Shown: positions 1 to 8,810, counted from the first letter of the stretch. The stretch is DNA of 16,409 nt from JAICIG01 sp035532215 (GCA_035532215.1 DATKRK010000318.1:1-16409); one strand, 5' to 3'. Numbers and translations: made by a program. The notes: generated by a model not told the origin, from the letters alone.

Positions 1-141
1 CAGGACATGAAGGCCAAGGTCGCCGAGAACCGGGCCAACGTCGTGCTGGCCGAGGCCGAAGTGCCGCTGGCCATGGCCGCCGCCTTCCGCCAAGGCAACT
101 TTGTCGGGCGAGAAGCGACGCCCGGCAACGGCGCGCCGTAA
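1..141 (+). CDS. floA: Flotillin-like protein FloA, C-terminal end (partial)
   Basis: Frame 1 is open from the left edge to TAA at 139-141 and gives 46 residues. The stretch MKAKVAENRANVVLAEAEVP followed by LAMAAAFRQGN matches, from memory, the end of the SPFH-domain flotillin-like FloA/UPF0365 proteins (Ala/Glu-rich coiled coil, then an AEVPLAMAEAFRxGN-type signature). FloA proteins are membrane-anchored scaffolds of bacterial membrane microdomains and usually have about 330 residues, so roughly the first 85% lies outside the window. After the signature only about 15 residues remain (VGREATPGNGAP end), which is shorter than the tail I recall for Bacillus FloA. The identification rests on one short motif, so a different SPFH protein is possible. 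Confidence 0.68.
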   Translation, partial: QDMKAKVAENRANVVLAEAEVPLAMAAAFRQGNFVGREATPGNGAP

Positions 142-534
142 AAGTCCCCTCTCCCTTTGGAAGAGGGTTAGAGTGAGGGCCGTTCTGAATGTCGCCGCGA
201 TTTGCCTTCGATGGCTATCGCGTCCGCGCAAAGCATGGCAGCCAGAGAAATCGCCACAGAGGCACGGAGAACACAGCGCGGCCTTCGGCCGCAACCAAAA
301 GGAAACATCTGTCGGCTGCGGATCATGCAAAACGCAAAAGTCAAAATGGCGGAAATGCGATTTCCGATATTGTGATTTGCATTTTGCGTTTTGCATTTTG
401 ACTTTCCTGGCACGGAGCGTCTGAATCGCGTCATGAAATCTTCGCGGCCCGGAAAGAAATGGACCATTTGTAGCACAGAGAGGCAGGGGCTGAGTTGAGC
501 GCTGCGTGAAGAGAAGGAATTCGAGCGCGATCCG
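142..534. repeat. Intergenic mosaic of degenerate dispersed repeats
   Basis: No convincing gene is visible in this 393-nt spacer. Instead it holds several repeat-like blocks. At 147-181 an imperfect dyad pairs CCCTCTCCC with GAGGG, the style of a repeat common between bacterial genes. At 253-275 is a CACAGAGGCACGGAGAACACAG block. At 276-301 there is a GCGCGGC...GCCGCAACCAAAAG block that resembles the 23-mer found at 8788-8810 and 14891-14913. At 325-404 lies an AT-rich dyad: ATGCAAAACGCAAAA at 325-339 is the exact reverse complement of 382-396, and a perfect CGGAAAT/ATTTCCG palindrome (350-366) sits between them. The short open frames here (for example 101-424 and 168-578) look like chance. 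Confidence 0.6.
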
Positions 535-1083
535 ATGTTGTTCTCTGTCGCGACCAGTTTCTGGCAGCGAATTCGCACGCCCTACGGGTCGTTCTTGGCG
601 GCGACTGTAGTCGTAACTTGCCTGATGGGCTGCGTTGGCGACCATGCAATCCAGGGATTGCTGTGCATTTTGTTGCTGTGGACCTGGTGCTCGTACGCGC
701 TCATTTATTCGGGATTGCAGAACCCGAAAAGACAAGCCGAATGTCTACGACGGACGCTGCAGCGAATGTTCGTGGTCGTCGGCTGTTTGGCCGTGATCAT
801 TGGCGCAATCATCAATCATTGGCCGCTGCGTTGGCGGTTTATGATTTCGCGTCCCGAGTTGGACCAGTTGGCCGACCGAGTGGAAGGCGGACTGAAACTA
901 GAACGGCCCAGAGCGGTTGGGCTGTTTGCGATCAAATCGGCCGCGATGCGCGGCAGCGTGCCATGCCTCTGGATTGATTCCGAAACGTGTTTTGCGCGCT
1001 GTGCGCCCGAGCAAGTTCAGGGGTTCAATCTTTGGTCTACAGAGTCGATGAACGACCGCTGGCAGCTTATCAACGAGGACTGA
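535..1083 (+). CDS. Small membrane protein of unknown function (182 aa)
   Basis: I do not recognise a named family. The sequence predicts three hydrophobic helices, at about residues 19-34, 38-60 and 78-95, followed by a soluble C-terminal part of about 85 residues. A recognisable planctomycete-style block follows helix 3: INHWPLRWRFMISRPELDQL, then LADRVEGG and AVGLFAIKSAAMRGSVPCLW. The protein is therefore likely an inner-membrane protein with one soluble domain. ATG at 535 is the first start in the frame; the only purine-rich stretch upstream (GAGAAGGA, about 20 nt away) is too far to be a strong ribosome site, so the start is uncertain. It stands alone, 143 nt from the convergent pckA, with two short hairpins just after its stop. 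Confidence 0.6.
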   Translation: MLFSVATSFWQRIRTPYGSFLAATVVVTCLMGCVGDHAIQGLLCILLLWTWCSYALIYSGLQNPKRQAECLRRTLQRMFVVVGCLAVIIGAIINHWPLRWRFMISRPELDQLADRVEGGLKLERPRAVGLFAIKSAAMRGSVPCLWIDSETCFARCAPEQVQGFNLWSTESMNDRWQLINED

Positions 1084-1088
1084 AGACG

Positions 1089-1152
1089 GTTCGCGGCCAT
1101 CACGCGAACGGCTGCGTTCAAGGCGCTTTCCGGAACGCCACTGAGGGCGTTC
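1089..1152. terminator. Two hairpins between convergent genes, possible bidirectional terminator
   Basis: Five bases after the stop of the 182-residue gene, GTTCGCG (1089-1095) pairs with CGCGAAC (1103-1109) across a 7-nt loop. A second hairpin pairs GAACGCC (1133-1139) with GGCGTTC (1146-1152) across 6 nt. Neither is followed by a run of T, so a classical intrinsic terminator is not shown. Their position between convergent genes makes a role in ending either transcript plausible, but this is inferred. Confidence 0.35.
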
Positions 1153-1226
1153 ACTACATCATGAACCGCACTCGGCACTAGTTACGCCCTTGCCGCGAGC
1201 CTTTCATCCGCCCCGCGTCCACGCCC

Positions 1227-2822
<1,596 letters not shown>

Positions 2823-2884
2823 GCGCCGCGGCTCCCGGATAGTAGAAACAAAGCTCGTCGCCGGCAGCGCCGGCGCCCGTGCGA

Positions 2885-2890
2885 ATTATA
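2885..2890 (-). promoter_or_regulatory. Likely -10 box of the pckA promoter
   Basis: The minus strand reads a perfect TATAAT here, which would start transcription near 2878 and give a leader of about 55 nt before the GTG of pckA. At a 17-nt spacing the -35 position reads TAGGTC, which is a poor match to TTGACA. The promoter may need an activator or use another sigma factor. This is sequence matching only. Confidence 0.4.
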
Positions 2891-2989
2891 GGCCGCCAGG
2901 CGATCTCGACCTAGGCGAAGCATTTGGGGGCCGCCTTCTTGTATCATCCTGTATTGCCCGCAGGCGCCAAGGAGGCCTTGTACGAGTTT

Positions 2990-3042
2990 GTGGGGCGGCC
3001 TTCCAGGCCGTCGATCGCCGGCGGCCTGGAAGTCCGCCCCAC
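2990..3042. repeat. Intergenic dyad element with 21-bp arms
   Basis: Positions 2990-3010 and 3022-3042 are reverse complements over 21 bp with one mismatch, separated by 11 nt. The arm core is GGGGCGGCCTTCCAGGCCG. The dyad sits in the 305-nt spacer between the divergent pckA and glycosyltransferase genes, so it is not placed like a terminator of either. Its style (GGAAGTCCGCCCCAC) resembles dispersed repeats that I recall from planctomycete spacers. The rest of the spacer holds the pckA promoter and nothing I would call a gene. Confidence 0.75.
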
Positions 3043-3115
3043 GAGTCACAGACGACTCATTGCTTGCCGGCGCCGGCGGCAGACCAAGGCCCTGTGCCTC
3101 GTCGTCGGCGTGGTT

Positions 3116-3121
3116 CATAAT
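3116..3121 (+). promoter_or_regulatory. Possible -10 box giving a leaderless glycosyltransferase mRNA
   Basis: CATAAT lies six bases before the ATG at 3128, and no Shine-Dalgarno-like sequence precedes that ATG. A start site seven bases after the box would fall on the A of the ATG. The -35 position (3093-3098, TGTGCC) is weak, so the call is tentative. Confidence 0.25.
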
Positions 3122-3127
3122 TGAGCG

Positions 3128-3967
3128 ATGAAGTTATCCGTCGTCATTCCGGCTCACAACGAAGAGCAAAACATCGGCCGCTGCGTCGCCGAGTTGCAGG
3201 CCGTGCTCGGCGAGAAGTACGGCATCGACCATGAAGTGATCGTGGTCGACGACAACAGCCGCGACGGCACGGCGCGGGTTGTCGAGGAACTGATGCGCGC
3301 CAGCTCCGAAATCCGCCTGGTGCGGCGCTTGCCGCCGGCCGGCTTCGGCCGGGCCATTCGCTCGGGGCTGGATGAAGTTCGCGGCGACGTCGTGGCGATC
3401 TACATGGCCGATCTGTCCGACGATCCGGAAGACCTGGCCGCCTACTATCGCAAGATCGGCGAAGGCTACGACTGCGTTTACGGCTCGCGGTTCATGCGCG
3501 GCAGCCGGGTCGAGCAGTATCCGCCGGTCAAGCGGGTGGTCAATCGCATCGTCAACCGGGCCGTGCAGCTCATGTTCTGGTGCCCGTTCAACGATTTGAC
3601 GAACGCCTTCAAGGCTTATCGCGTCGGCGTGATTCGCGATTGCGGGCCGTTCCGCGCCTGCCATTTCAACATCACGCTGGAGATGTCGCTCGGCGCCTTG
3701 ATCCGCCGCTATCGCATCGCGCAGGTTCCGATCCGCTGGTACGGCCGCACCTGGGGAAGCTCGAATCTACGGCTGCGCGAAATGGGCCGCAAGTATCTCT
3801 GCACGGTGCTGATGATGTTCTTTCAGCGGATGCTGATCGGCGACGACTTGCTAGCCGAGCGGCAGGCCGCCGAGCAGCTTGCCGCCGCCGGGCGAGAGCT
3901 GCCAGACAAGCAGACGCCAAATGAAAACCGCGCCGACGCCGAAATGGCGAAGCGAGCCTCGCCATGA
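3128..3967 (+). CDS. Family 2 glycosyltransferase, DPM1-like
   Basis: A GT-A fold glycosyltransferase that probably moves a sugar from a nucleotide donor to a polyprenyl phosphate or to a growing glycan at the cytoplasmic face of the membrane. The GT2 domain covers about residues 3-165. It begins SVVIPAHNEEQNI, has VIVVDDNSRDGT at 37-48 (Asp41/Asp42), KxxGFGRAIRSG-like LPPAGFGRAIRSG at 68-80, and YMADLSDDPED at 92-102. In DPM1 proteins the last motif is normally DAD-L-xHPPE; here Met93 replaces the first Asp, though Asp95 remains. There are no predicted transmembrane helices, only a weakly hydrophobic patch near 224-238, and the tail from 245 is charged and Ala-rich. The 279-residue length is typical. 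The stop overlaps the start of the next gene (ATGA), so the two are translationally coupled. Confidence 0.88.
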   Translation: MKLSVVIPAHNEEQNIGRCVAELQAVLGEKYGIDHEVIVVDDNSRDGTARVVEELMRASSEIRLVRRLPPAGFGRAIRSGLDEVRGDVVAIYMADLSDDPEDLAAYYRKIGEGYDCVYGSRFMRGSRVEQYPPVKRVVNRIVNRAVQLMFWCPFNDLTNAFKAYRVGVIRDCGPFRACHFNITLEMSLGALIRRYRIAQVPIRWYGRTWGSSNLRLREMGRKYLCTVLMMFFQRMLIGDDLLAERQAAEQLAAAGRELPDKQTPNENRADAEMAKRASP

Positions 3968-5511
3968 CTTCCGCCGCCGATCCCTCGCCGCACAGTTCGC
4001 GACGCGTCGTCCCGCGGTCTTCGCTGGCGGCGTTGGGGCTGATCCTGGCCGCTTTTTGCTTGCTGCGCGTGCCGGTCTTGTATCGCCACTTTGGCGGCCA
4101 GGACGAATACTGGTACGCGATTCCGGGGCTGACCGTCGCGCAAAGCGGAATCCCGCGCGTGCCCTACGCGCCGTGCCGCAATCGCGAGAGTTGCTTTTAC
4201 AAGGTCGACGAGGCGCTGTTGGCTTTGCCCCCAGCGTATTTTTATTGGCAAGCGCCGTTCTTCTGGCTGCTGCCGGCCGGTTATGGGACTGCGCGATTGG
4301 CCTCGGCCGCGGCGGGGATGATCGCCGTCGGTCTCGTCTACCTGCTGGGCCGCCAGTTGACCGGCCGCGAGTCGGTCGGCCTCGTAGGGGCAGGATGGTA
4401 CTCGCTCTCGCGCGTGTTGTACTTTCCGGCCATCGTCGCCCGGCCCGACATGCTCTGCGGCGCGTTCGGGCTGGCCGCGTTGCTGCTGGCGGTTCGCTGG
4501 CAGGCCAGCGGCTTGCGGCGAACGCTCGCGGCAGCGGGAATCATGCTCGGGCTGGGGATGCTCACGCACCCGTTTGCGTTCGTGTACTGCCTGCAAATCG
4601 GCGGCTGGACGCTCGTCGGCGCCCGCGGCGCCCGCGTGAAGCAACGGCTGGCGAACTTCGCCCTGCTCACCGGCTGCGCACTGGCCGCTTTTTCGCTCTG
4701 GACGCCGCTGATCTTGGCGTACCCCGAGATATTCCGCGTCCAATTCTTCAACAACGTGCTCAATCGTTCCGGCCCAGGGTTGCTCTCGCGAATGCTGCTG
4801 CCCTGGGAATCGCTGCGCTACCACGGCGAAATGCTGCTGGAACACGCACAGACGCTGCAACTGGCGTTGATGGCGGCGGGCTTGCTGGCCGCAACGGGCC
4901 TGGCCTGGCGCCGCAAACAGCCGGGCGCGAGGTTGCTCGTCGGGCTGACCTGGTCAAGTTGTTACCTGCTCGTCACCGTGCAAGGGCCGCATCCGACGAA
5001 AGGCTATTGGTGCTATCCGGGCGCCCTGTTGTTCTTGTGCGTGGCTTATGCAGCGATCGAGTTGGGCGGCCCGCTGGTCGAACGTTTAAGACGGCCAGCT
5101 TGGGGCTGGCTGGGCGGCGGCGCGCTGCTGGTCGCGGCGCTATTGCCGGGCGCCGGGCTGCGCCCTTGGCTGGCGCACGCGCGGCATTGGTCGGACCCGA
5201 ATTACATCGAGCCGCGGTTCACGCGAGCCATGCTCCGCGACTTGCCGCCCGACGCCCGGCTGATCGTTGATCCGGCCTTCGTCTTCGACGCCTACTTGTC
5301 GCATCGCCACGTGGTGCTGGGCACGAACCTCGATTTCTTCTTCAACGCCGAAGGGCAGCCTTACGATTACCTGATCGTTGGCCCGCTCGGCCGGCAATAC
5401 GACCTGGCCGCCACGATGCACGGCCGCCGCTTGCGCGATTACGGCGACCCCGATGATCTGTTCGCTTGCTATGCCCAGATTTACGTGCCGGCGGATGCAA
5501 ACAGCCGATAA
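3964..5511 (+). CDS. Multipass GT39/ArnT-like glycosyltransferase
   Basis: An integral-membrane GT-C glycosyltransferase, the type that takes a sugar from a polyprenyl-phosphate carrier and attaches it to protein or lipid on the outer side of the membrane. After a short polar start and one helix (about 21-40) comes the first outer loop with the acidic pair in HFGGQDEYWY (Asp47, Glu48), matching the catalytic Asp/Glu of PMT and ArnT enzymes. Next comes YFYWQAPFFW at 92-101, typical of that loop, and VARPDML at 158-164, the RPD motif often seen in this family. I count about nine or ten further hydrophobic helices up to residue 395, then a soluble C-terminal domain of about 115 residues. It starts inside the stop codon of the upstream family 2 enzyme, which suggests that the first enzyme makes the carrier-linked sugar and this one uses it. 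The acceptor is unknown. Confidence 0.85.
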   Translation: MTSAADPSPHSSRRVVPRSSLAALGLILAAFCLLRVPVLYRHFGGQDEYWYAIPGLTVAQSGIPRVPYAPCRNRESCFYKVDEALLALPPAYFYWQAPFFWLLPAGYGTARLASAAAGMIAVGLVYLLGRQLTGRESVGLVGAGWYSLSRVLYFPAIVARPDMLCGAFGLAALLLAVRWQASGLRRTLAAAGIMLGLGMLTHPFAFVYCLQIGGWTLVGARGARVKQRLANFALLTGCALAAFSLWTPLILAYPEIFRVQFFNNVLNRSGPGLLSRMLLPWESLRYHGEMLLEHAQTLQLALMAAGLLAATGLAWRRKQPGARLLVGLTWSSCYLLVTVQGPHPTKGYWCYPGALLFLCVAYAAIELGGPLVERLRRPAWGWLGGGALLVAALLPGAGLRPWLAHARHWSDPNYIEPRFTRAMLRDLPPDARLIVDPAFVFDAYLSHRHVVLGTNLDFFFNAEGQPYDYLIVGPLGRQYDLAATMHGRRLRDYGDPDDLFACYAQIYVPADANSR

Positions 5512-5536
5512 GCCGCGAAGTTGGGCGGCCCGGCGG

Positions 5537-6928
5537 CTATTGTTGCGGCGCCGAGGGCTCGGCCGGCGCTTTTTGAATCCGCACTCGCGCCGCCACATCG
5601 TCGCCCTGGCTGGGCGGCTCGGATTGCCCGTTCTGGTCGACCTTGTCCTTGCCGACGCTGTAAACGACGTACTCCATTGCGTCGATCCGATAACGTAGCC
5701 GCGCTCCGTCGAACGGATCGATCGGTACAGCGTCGAGAAACGTAGGCGTCAACTCGTCGAGCGTCTGCGGCAGCCGATCGTTCGCCAGGCGGAAGCGTTC
5801 GACAGCGACGGCCGCCCGCGTGGCGTCGCGGCTGGCTTCGTTGCGGCTGGCGGCTTCCATGAAAGCGCTCAAGGCGGGCATCAGCATCAGCGTCAAAGGA
5901 TGGCTCAACCTCGAGCCTCGCGAGCCGGCAAGTTGTTGCAACTGCACGTCGACTTTGGCGGCGGCCAGTTCCCCGGCCTCTCTCGACTTGTCAGCGGCAG
6001 CGATCAGTTCGCCCATCAGTTGCAGGTACATGATCTGATCGCGGTCGCCGTTGAAGGCGCCCAGGAATGCAAATGCCTCGCCTTCGTCGCCGAGCTTTGC
6101 AGGATTGGCGAACGCTTCGATGCCTATCACGCGTTCGCCGAGGAGCGCGATATAGGTCGATCTTCGATACTCGCAGGCCGCCAGTTCGGCGTCGAGCCGG
6201 GCCAATTGGGCGTCGTCGAGGGCCAGGGCGGAAGACAACCATCTAACTCGTTCGCGCGCCGTCCCGTCGATGGCTATCCGCACCAACTGCGAGACGATGC
6301 ACGGTTCTTGCTCGAGGCTGCGGCCGGCGGCGAAGATCGTCACGATCGCATCGACTGCGGCATCGGGCCGCCCGTGATGGCCCTCGACCGCCGCCTCCAG
6401 CGCCAAAAGCCGCACGCCGGTGCGAAGCTGCTGCACGTGCGGCAGCAACGTCATGCCCCCGTCCGCAAAACGAGTCGGATATCGGGCCAGGCCGCCCTCG
6501 CGAGCCGCCTGGTGCATCAATTCCAGCGAGCGTTGGTACTGAGCCAGCAATTGCTCCGCCTCTGCCAACTCCGGCCAGGGCTCGCCCGGCCAAGGAACGG
6601 TCTCCAGCCCCATGCCGACGATCGGCAATGCTTTAGCGTCGGACTGGAATTGGGGCGTTCCAAGCGGCTCAGTCGCCTGAAGCCAGAGTTGAGTCGTGTC
6701 GCGGTCGGACGGCGGCGATTGATAATACGATTCCAACTCGCCGGCCGAAGCCGGTTCGCCTGCGGCGCGGATTTTCGCCAACTCTGCATTCAGCGCTCGC
6801 CGGCCGGTGATCTTGAAACGCGCCGTGAACAGCAACACGAGCAGCAACAATCCGCCTGCGCCGATCAGCACAATCGTGCCCGGCCCGATCCGGCGGCGGC
6901 GACCGCTCGCAATACTTTCGGACTCCAT
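5537..6928 (-). CDS. Membrane-anchored protein with pseudopilin-like C-terminus (463 aa)
   Basis: I cannot name the family. A basic start (SGRRRR) precedes one hydrophobic helix at about 17-36, so most of the protein probably faces the periplasm. The middle (about 45-370) is helical and Ala/Leu/Glu-rich, with no catalytic motif that I recognise. Residues 380-408 read RLANDRLPQTLDELTPTFLD, then AVPIDPFDG, followed by LRYRI and YVVYSVGKDKVDQNG. That order (spaced helix, PxTLDEL, DPF-G, YSxGxD) is the signature of the C-terminal part of type II secretion major pseudopilins and of many planctomycete proteins, but the N-terminal prepilin site is absent. ATG at 6926-6928 has GAGGGG eight bases upstream. 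Its stop lies 25 nt from that of the convergent glycosyltransferase. It could be a scaffold or a secretion-related lipid-surface protein; function unassigned. Confidence 0.82.
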   Translation of the reverse strand: MESESIASGRRRRIGPGTIVLIGAGGLLLLVLLFTARFKITGRRALNAELAKIRAAGEPASAGELESYYQSPPSDRDTTQLWLQATEPLGTPQFQSDAKALPIVGMGLETVPWPGEPWPELAEAEQLLAQYQRSLELMHQAAREGGLARYPTRFADGGMTLLPHVQQLRTGVRLLALEAAVEGHHGRPDAAVDAIVTIFAAGRSLEQEPCIVSQLVRIAIDGTARERVRWLSSALALDDAQLARLDAELAACEYRRSTYIALLGERVIGIEAFANPAKLGDEGEAFAFLGAFNGDRDQIMYLQLMGELIAAADKSREAGELAAAKVDVQLQQLAGSRGSRLSHPLTLMLMPALSAFMEAASRNEASRDATRAAVAVERFRLANDRLPQTLDELTPTFLDAVPIDPFDGARLRYRIDAMEYVVYSVGKDKVDQNGQSEPPSQGDDVAARVRIQKAPAEPSAPQQ

Positions 6929-6951
6929 TGCAACAACCCCTCGATGCGGAG

Positions 6952-7076
6952 TTAAGGATTCGGAAACTCGCGGCCTGCCAGGCGGCTATTCAGATCGTAA
7001 ACCGCTTGCAGCCTCTGCACCAGCGCTCCTTGCCGAGCGTCGCCCAAAGGTCGAGGTAGACGCCGGCGAGCGCCAT
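6952..7076 (-). pseudogene. Possible small frameshifted gene remnant upstream of the 463-aa gene
   Basis: Two overlapping minus-strand frames look partly coding. ATG at 7074-7076 opens MALAGVYLDLWATLGKERW and stops at 6990 after 28 residues. The neighbouring frame reads RQGALVQRLQAVYDLNSRL, then AGREFPNP and TAA at 6952-6954, only 23 nt before the next gene's ATG. Joining the first frame to the second near 7025-7035 would give a single sensible peptide of about 42 residues. This may be a decayed small gene or chance in GC-rich DNA. I do not recognise the product. Confidence 0.25.
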
Positions 7077-7107
7077 GATCGCACCTGGCGCCCAGGGGCG
7101 CCTTCTG

Positions 7108-7137
7108 TTGCTCACTGCGCGTTTTGCACCTTACAAT
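7108..7137 (+). promoter_or_regulatory. Candidate promoter of the DUF1501 gene
   Basis: TTGCTC (7108-7113) and TACAAT (7132-7137) are 18 nt apart and lie just upstream of the DUF1501 ATG. Transcription would begin near 7144, leaving a leader of about 17 nt that carries the GGGAGG ribosome site (7145-7150). The -10 box has one mismatch from consensus and the -35 box three. The spacer contains no better candidate. Confidence 0.35.
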
Positions 7138-7160
7138 AGCCGCCGGGAGGATTTCACGGC

Positions 7161-8549
7161 ATGCTGCACGCTGACGGTTGCCTTCAATTCCGCCGATTAT
7201 CGCAGGCCACGCGCCGCGAAGTGCTTTCGCTCGGCGCGGCGACAGGCTTGGGACTGTCGCTGCCGGCGTTGTTCCGCGCTCGGGAAGCTGCGGCGGCTTC
7301 GAAGCCGCAAGCGGCGGCCCAGAGCCTGATCTTGATCTACCTGCACGGCGGGCATCCCCAGCACGAAACTTGGGATCCCAAGCCCGAGGCGCCCGCCGAA
7401 GTGCGTGGCGAATTGGGCTCGATCGAGACGGCGCTTGCCGGCGTGCGGTTCGGCGAATGCCTGCCGCGGTTGGCGCGGCTGGCCGATCGGCTGGCGATCA
7501 TCCGGGCGATGTCGCACGACAACCCCAATCACGTGCAGGCCAGCCTGCCGGCGATGACCGGCCACGCCCATCCGCGCGAGGCTTACGCTCGCGGCGACTT
7601 TCCTCCTTCGGCGAGCGATTTCCCTTGCTTCGGCGCGGTGGTCGATCATCTGCGCGGCGCCGGCGGCAGCTTGCCCAACTGGGTGCGCATCGGCCCCTTG
7701 ATGCACCGCTCGAACGGCACGGTGTTGCACGGCCAATTGCCCGGCTTTCTCGGCGATGCGCACAATCCGTTTGCCGTCAATCAGGATCTGCGCGGCGACG
7801 CCGTGCAGGTCGAAGCGGTCGAGCCGCGGATCGGGGTCGAGCGGTTGCGCGATCGGCGGCGACTGTTGGCCGATCTCGATGACCAGCGCCGCAAGCTCGA
7901 CGCGGCGGCGGCCGGCACGCTCGATCGCTTCCGGCAGCGGGCCTTCGAGCTGCTCTCGTCCGACGCCACACAACGCGCCTTCGACCTGGCCGCAGAACCG
8001 CCCGACGTGCGAGACCGCTACGGCCGCACGCAATTTGGCCAGGCGTGTCTGCTGGCCCGGCGACTGGCCGAGTCGGGCGTGCCGTTGGTGAACGTCCACT
8101 ACTGCAAAAGCCCAAGCGGTTCTTGGGACACGCACGGCAACAACTTCCGCCAGATGCGCGACTCGCTCGGCCCGACCTTCGACCAGGCGTTCTCCGCGCT
8201 GGTCGACGATCTCGAACGGCGGGGTTCCGCCGATCGCGTCACGGCGCTGGCCACGGCCGAATTCGGCCGCACGCCCAAAATCAATCGCTCGGCCGGCCGC
8301 GATCATTGGCCGTGGGTCTACTCGATCGCCCTGGCCGGCGCCGGGCTCAAGCGCGGCGCGGTCTACGGCGCTTCCGACCGGCTGGGCGCCTATCCCGACG
8401 CGCGTCCTCACGACCCTCGCGATCTGGCCGCGACGGTCTATCATTTACTCGGAATCCCCGCCGACACGGTGCTGCACGACAACCTGGACCGCCCGCACCG
8501 GCTGGTGATCGGGAAGCCGATCGAGGGCGTTCTGGCGGGAGGCGCCTGA
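7161..8549 (+). CDS. DUF1501 domain protein, Tat-exported, sulfatase-like fold
   Basis: A member of the DUF1501 family, which is greatly expanded in planctomycetes and is related to sulfatases and alkaline phosphatases; the exact reaction is not known. The N-terminus has a twin-arginine signal, TRREVLSLGAATGLGLSLP at 17-35, so it is probably exported folded. The domain starts with SLILIYLHGGHPQHETWDPK at 55-74, where family members usually have the GGPSQLDTFDPKP type of motif. Later come SHDNPNHVQASLPAMTGHAH, SWDTHGNNF, AEFGRTPKIN at 366-375 and GRDHWP at 379-384; the His and Asp residues in these blocks are likely metal ligands. At 462 residues it has normal length. The ATG has GGGAGG ten bases upstream. 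Its stop overlaps the start of the 75-residue gene (TGATG). In other planctomycetes DUF1501 genes are commonly paired with DUF1549/DUF1553 cytochrome genes; none is present here. Confidence 0.93.
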   Translation: MLHADGCLQFRRLSQATRREVLSLGAATGLGLSLPALFRAREAAAASKPQAAAQSLILIYLHGGHPQHETWDPKPEAPAEVRGELGSIETALAGVRFGECLPRLARLADRLAIIRAMSHDNPNHVQASLPAMTGHAHPREAYARGDFPPSASDFPCFGAVVDHLRGAGGSLPNWVRIGPLMHRSNGTVLHGQLPGFLGDAHNPFAVNQDLRGDAVQVEAVEPRIGVERLRDRRRLLADLDDQRRKLDAAAAGTLDRFRQRAFELLSSDATQRAFDLAAEPPDVRDRYGRTQFGQACLLARRLAESGVPLVNVHYCKSPSGSWDTHGNNFRQMRDSLGPTFDQAFSALVDDLERRGSADRVTALATAEFGRTPKINRSAGRDHWPWVYSIALAGAGLKRGAVYGASDRLGAYPDARPHDPRDLAATVYHLLGIPADTVLHDNLDRPHRLVIGKPIEGVLAGGA

Positions 8550-8776
8550 TGGAACCGTTTCATTCCAAGGCTGAGGGAGTAAGGCCAATTTCGGAATGCC
8601 TGGCGTCCGTCGATACTCCGGAAGGCCGGCGTCGCGTCGCGGAATATCTGGCCTCGCGACCGTTTCCCCATTATGAGGCAGCGCCGGGCAACTCCGGCTT
8701 GCTCGTTCGCATCGAGGCCGACTGGACGCGAACGGTTGGACGGTTCGTCGATCGCGAATTCTGCAAGGTCGAGTGA
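8549..8776 (+). CDS. Small conserved-looking protein coupled to the DUF1501 gene (75 aa)
   Basis: The start ATG shares its A with the TGA of the DUF1501 gene, and GGGAGG lies six bases upstream, so translation is likely coupled. The product is soluble and begins MEPFHSKAEGVRPISECLAS, followed by TPEGRRRVAEYLASRPFPHY, then GNSGLLVRIEADWTRTVGRF and VDREF. Residues 47-72 could form a small beta-rich unit (LLVRIEADWTRTVGRFV). I believe that similar short proteins occur in other planctomycetes, but I cannot name a family. The frame is open much further upstream inside the DUF1501 gene, which is a shadow; the overlapping ATG is the credible start. Its role in relation to the DUF1501 protein is unknown. 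Confidence 0.7.
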   Translation: MEPFHSKAEGVRPISECLASVDTPEGRRRVAEYLASRPFPHYEAAPGNSGLLVRIEADWTRTVGRFVDREFCKVE

Positions 8777-8787
8777 TGTTTAGCCTC

Positions 8788-8810
8788 GCGCGGCGAAGCC
8801 GCAACCAAAG
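8788..8810 (+). repeat. 23-bp repeat, copy A
   Basis: This 23-mer, with the core GCGGCGAAGCCGCAACC, occurs as an exact reverse complement at 14891-14913, and a degenerate form lies at 276-301. Its first part is a small palindrome (GCGGC-GAA-GCCGC). It abuts the large dyad that starts at 8807. No coding function is apparent. Confidence 0.8.

Noticed and set aside
3823..4860. 345-residue open frame on the minus strand
   Set aside because: Antisense to the glycosyltransferase pair; low-complexity Gln/Arg content.
5900..6955. 351-residue open frame on the plus strand
   Set aside because: Antisense to the 463-residue gene; composition (Arg, Gln, His) is typical of a shadow.
7197..8444. 415-residue open frame on the minus strand
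   Set aside because: Antisense shadow of the DUF1501 gene, which has clear motifs, a signal peptide and a ribosome site.
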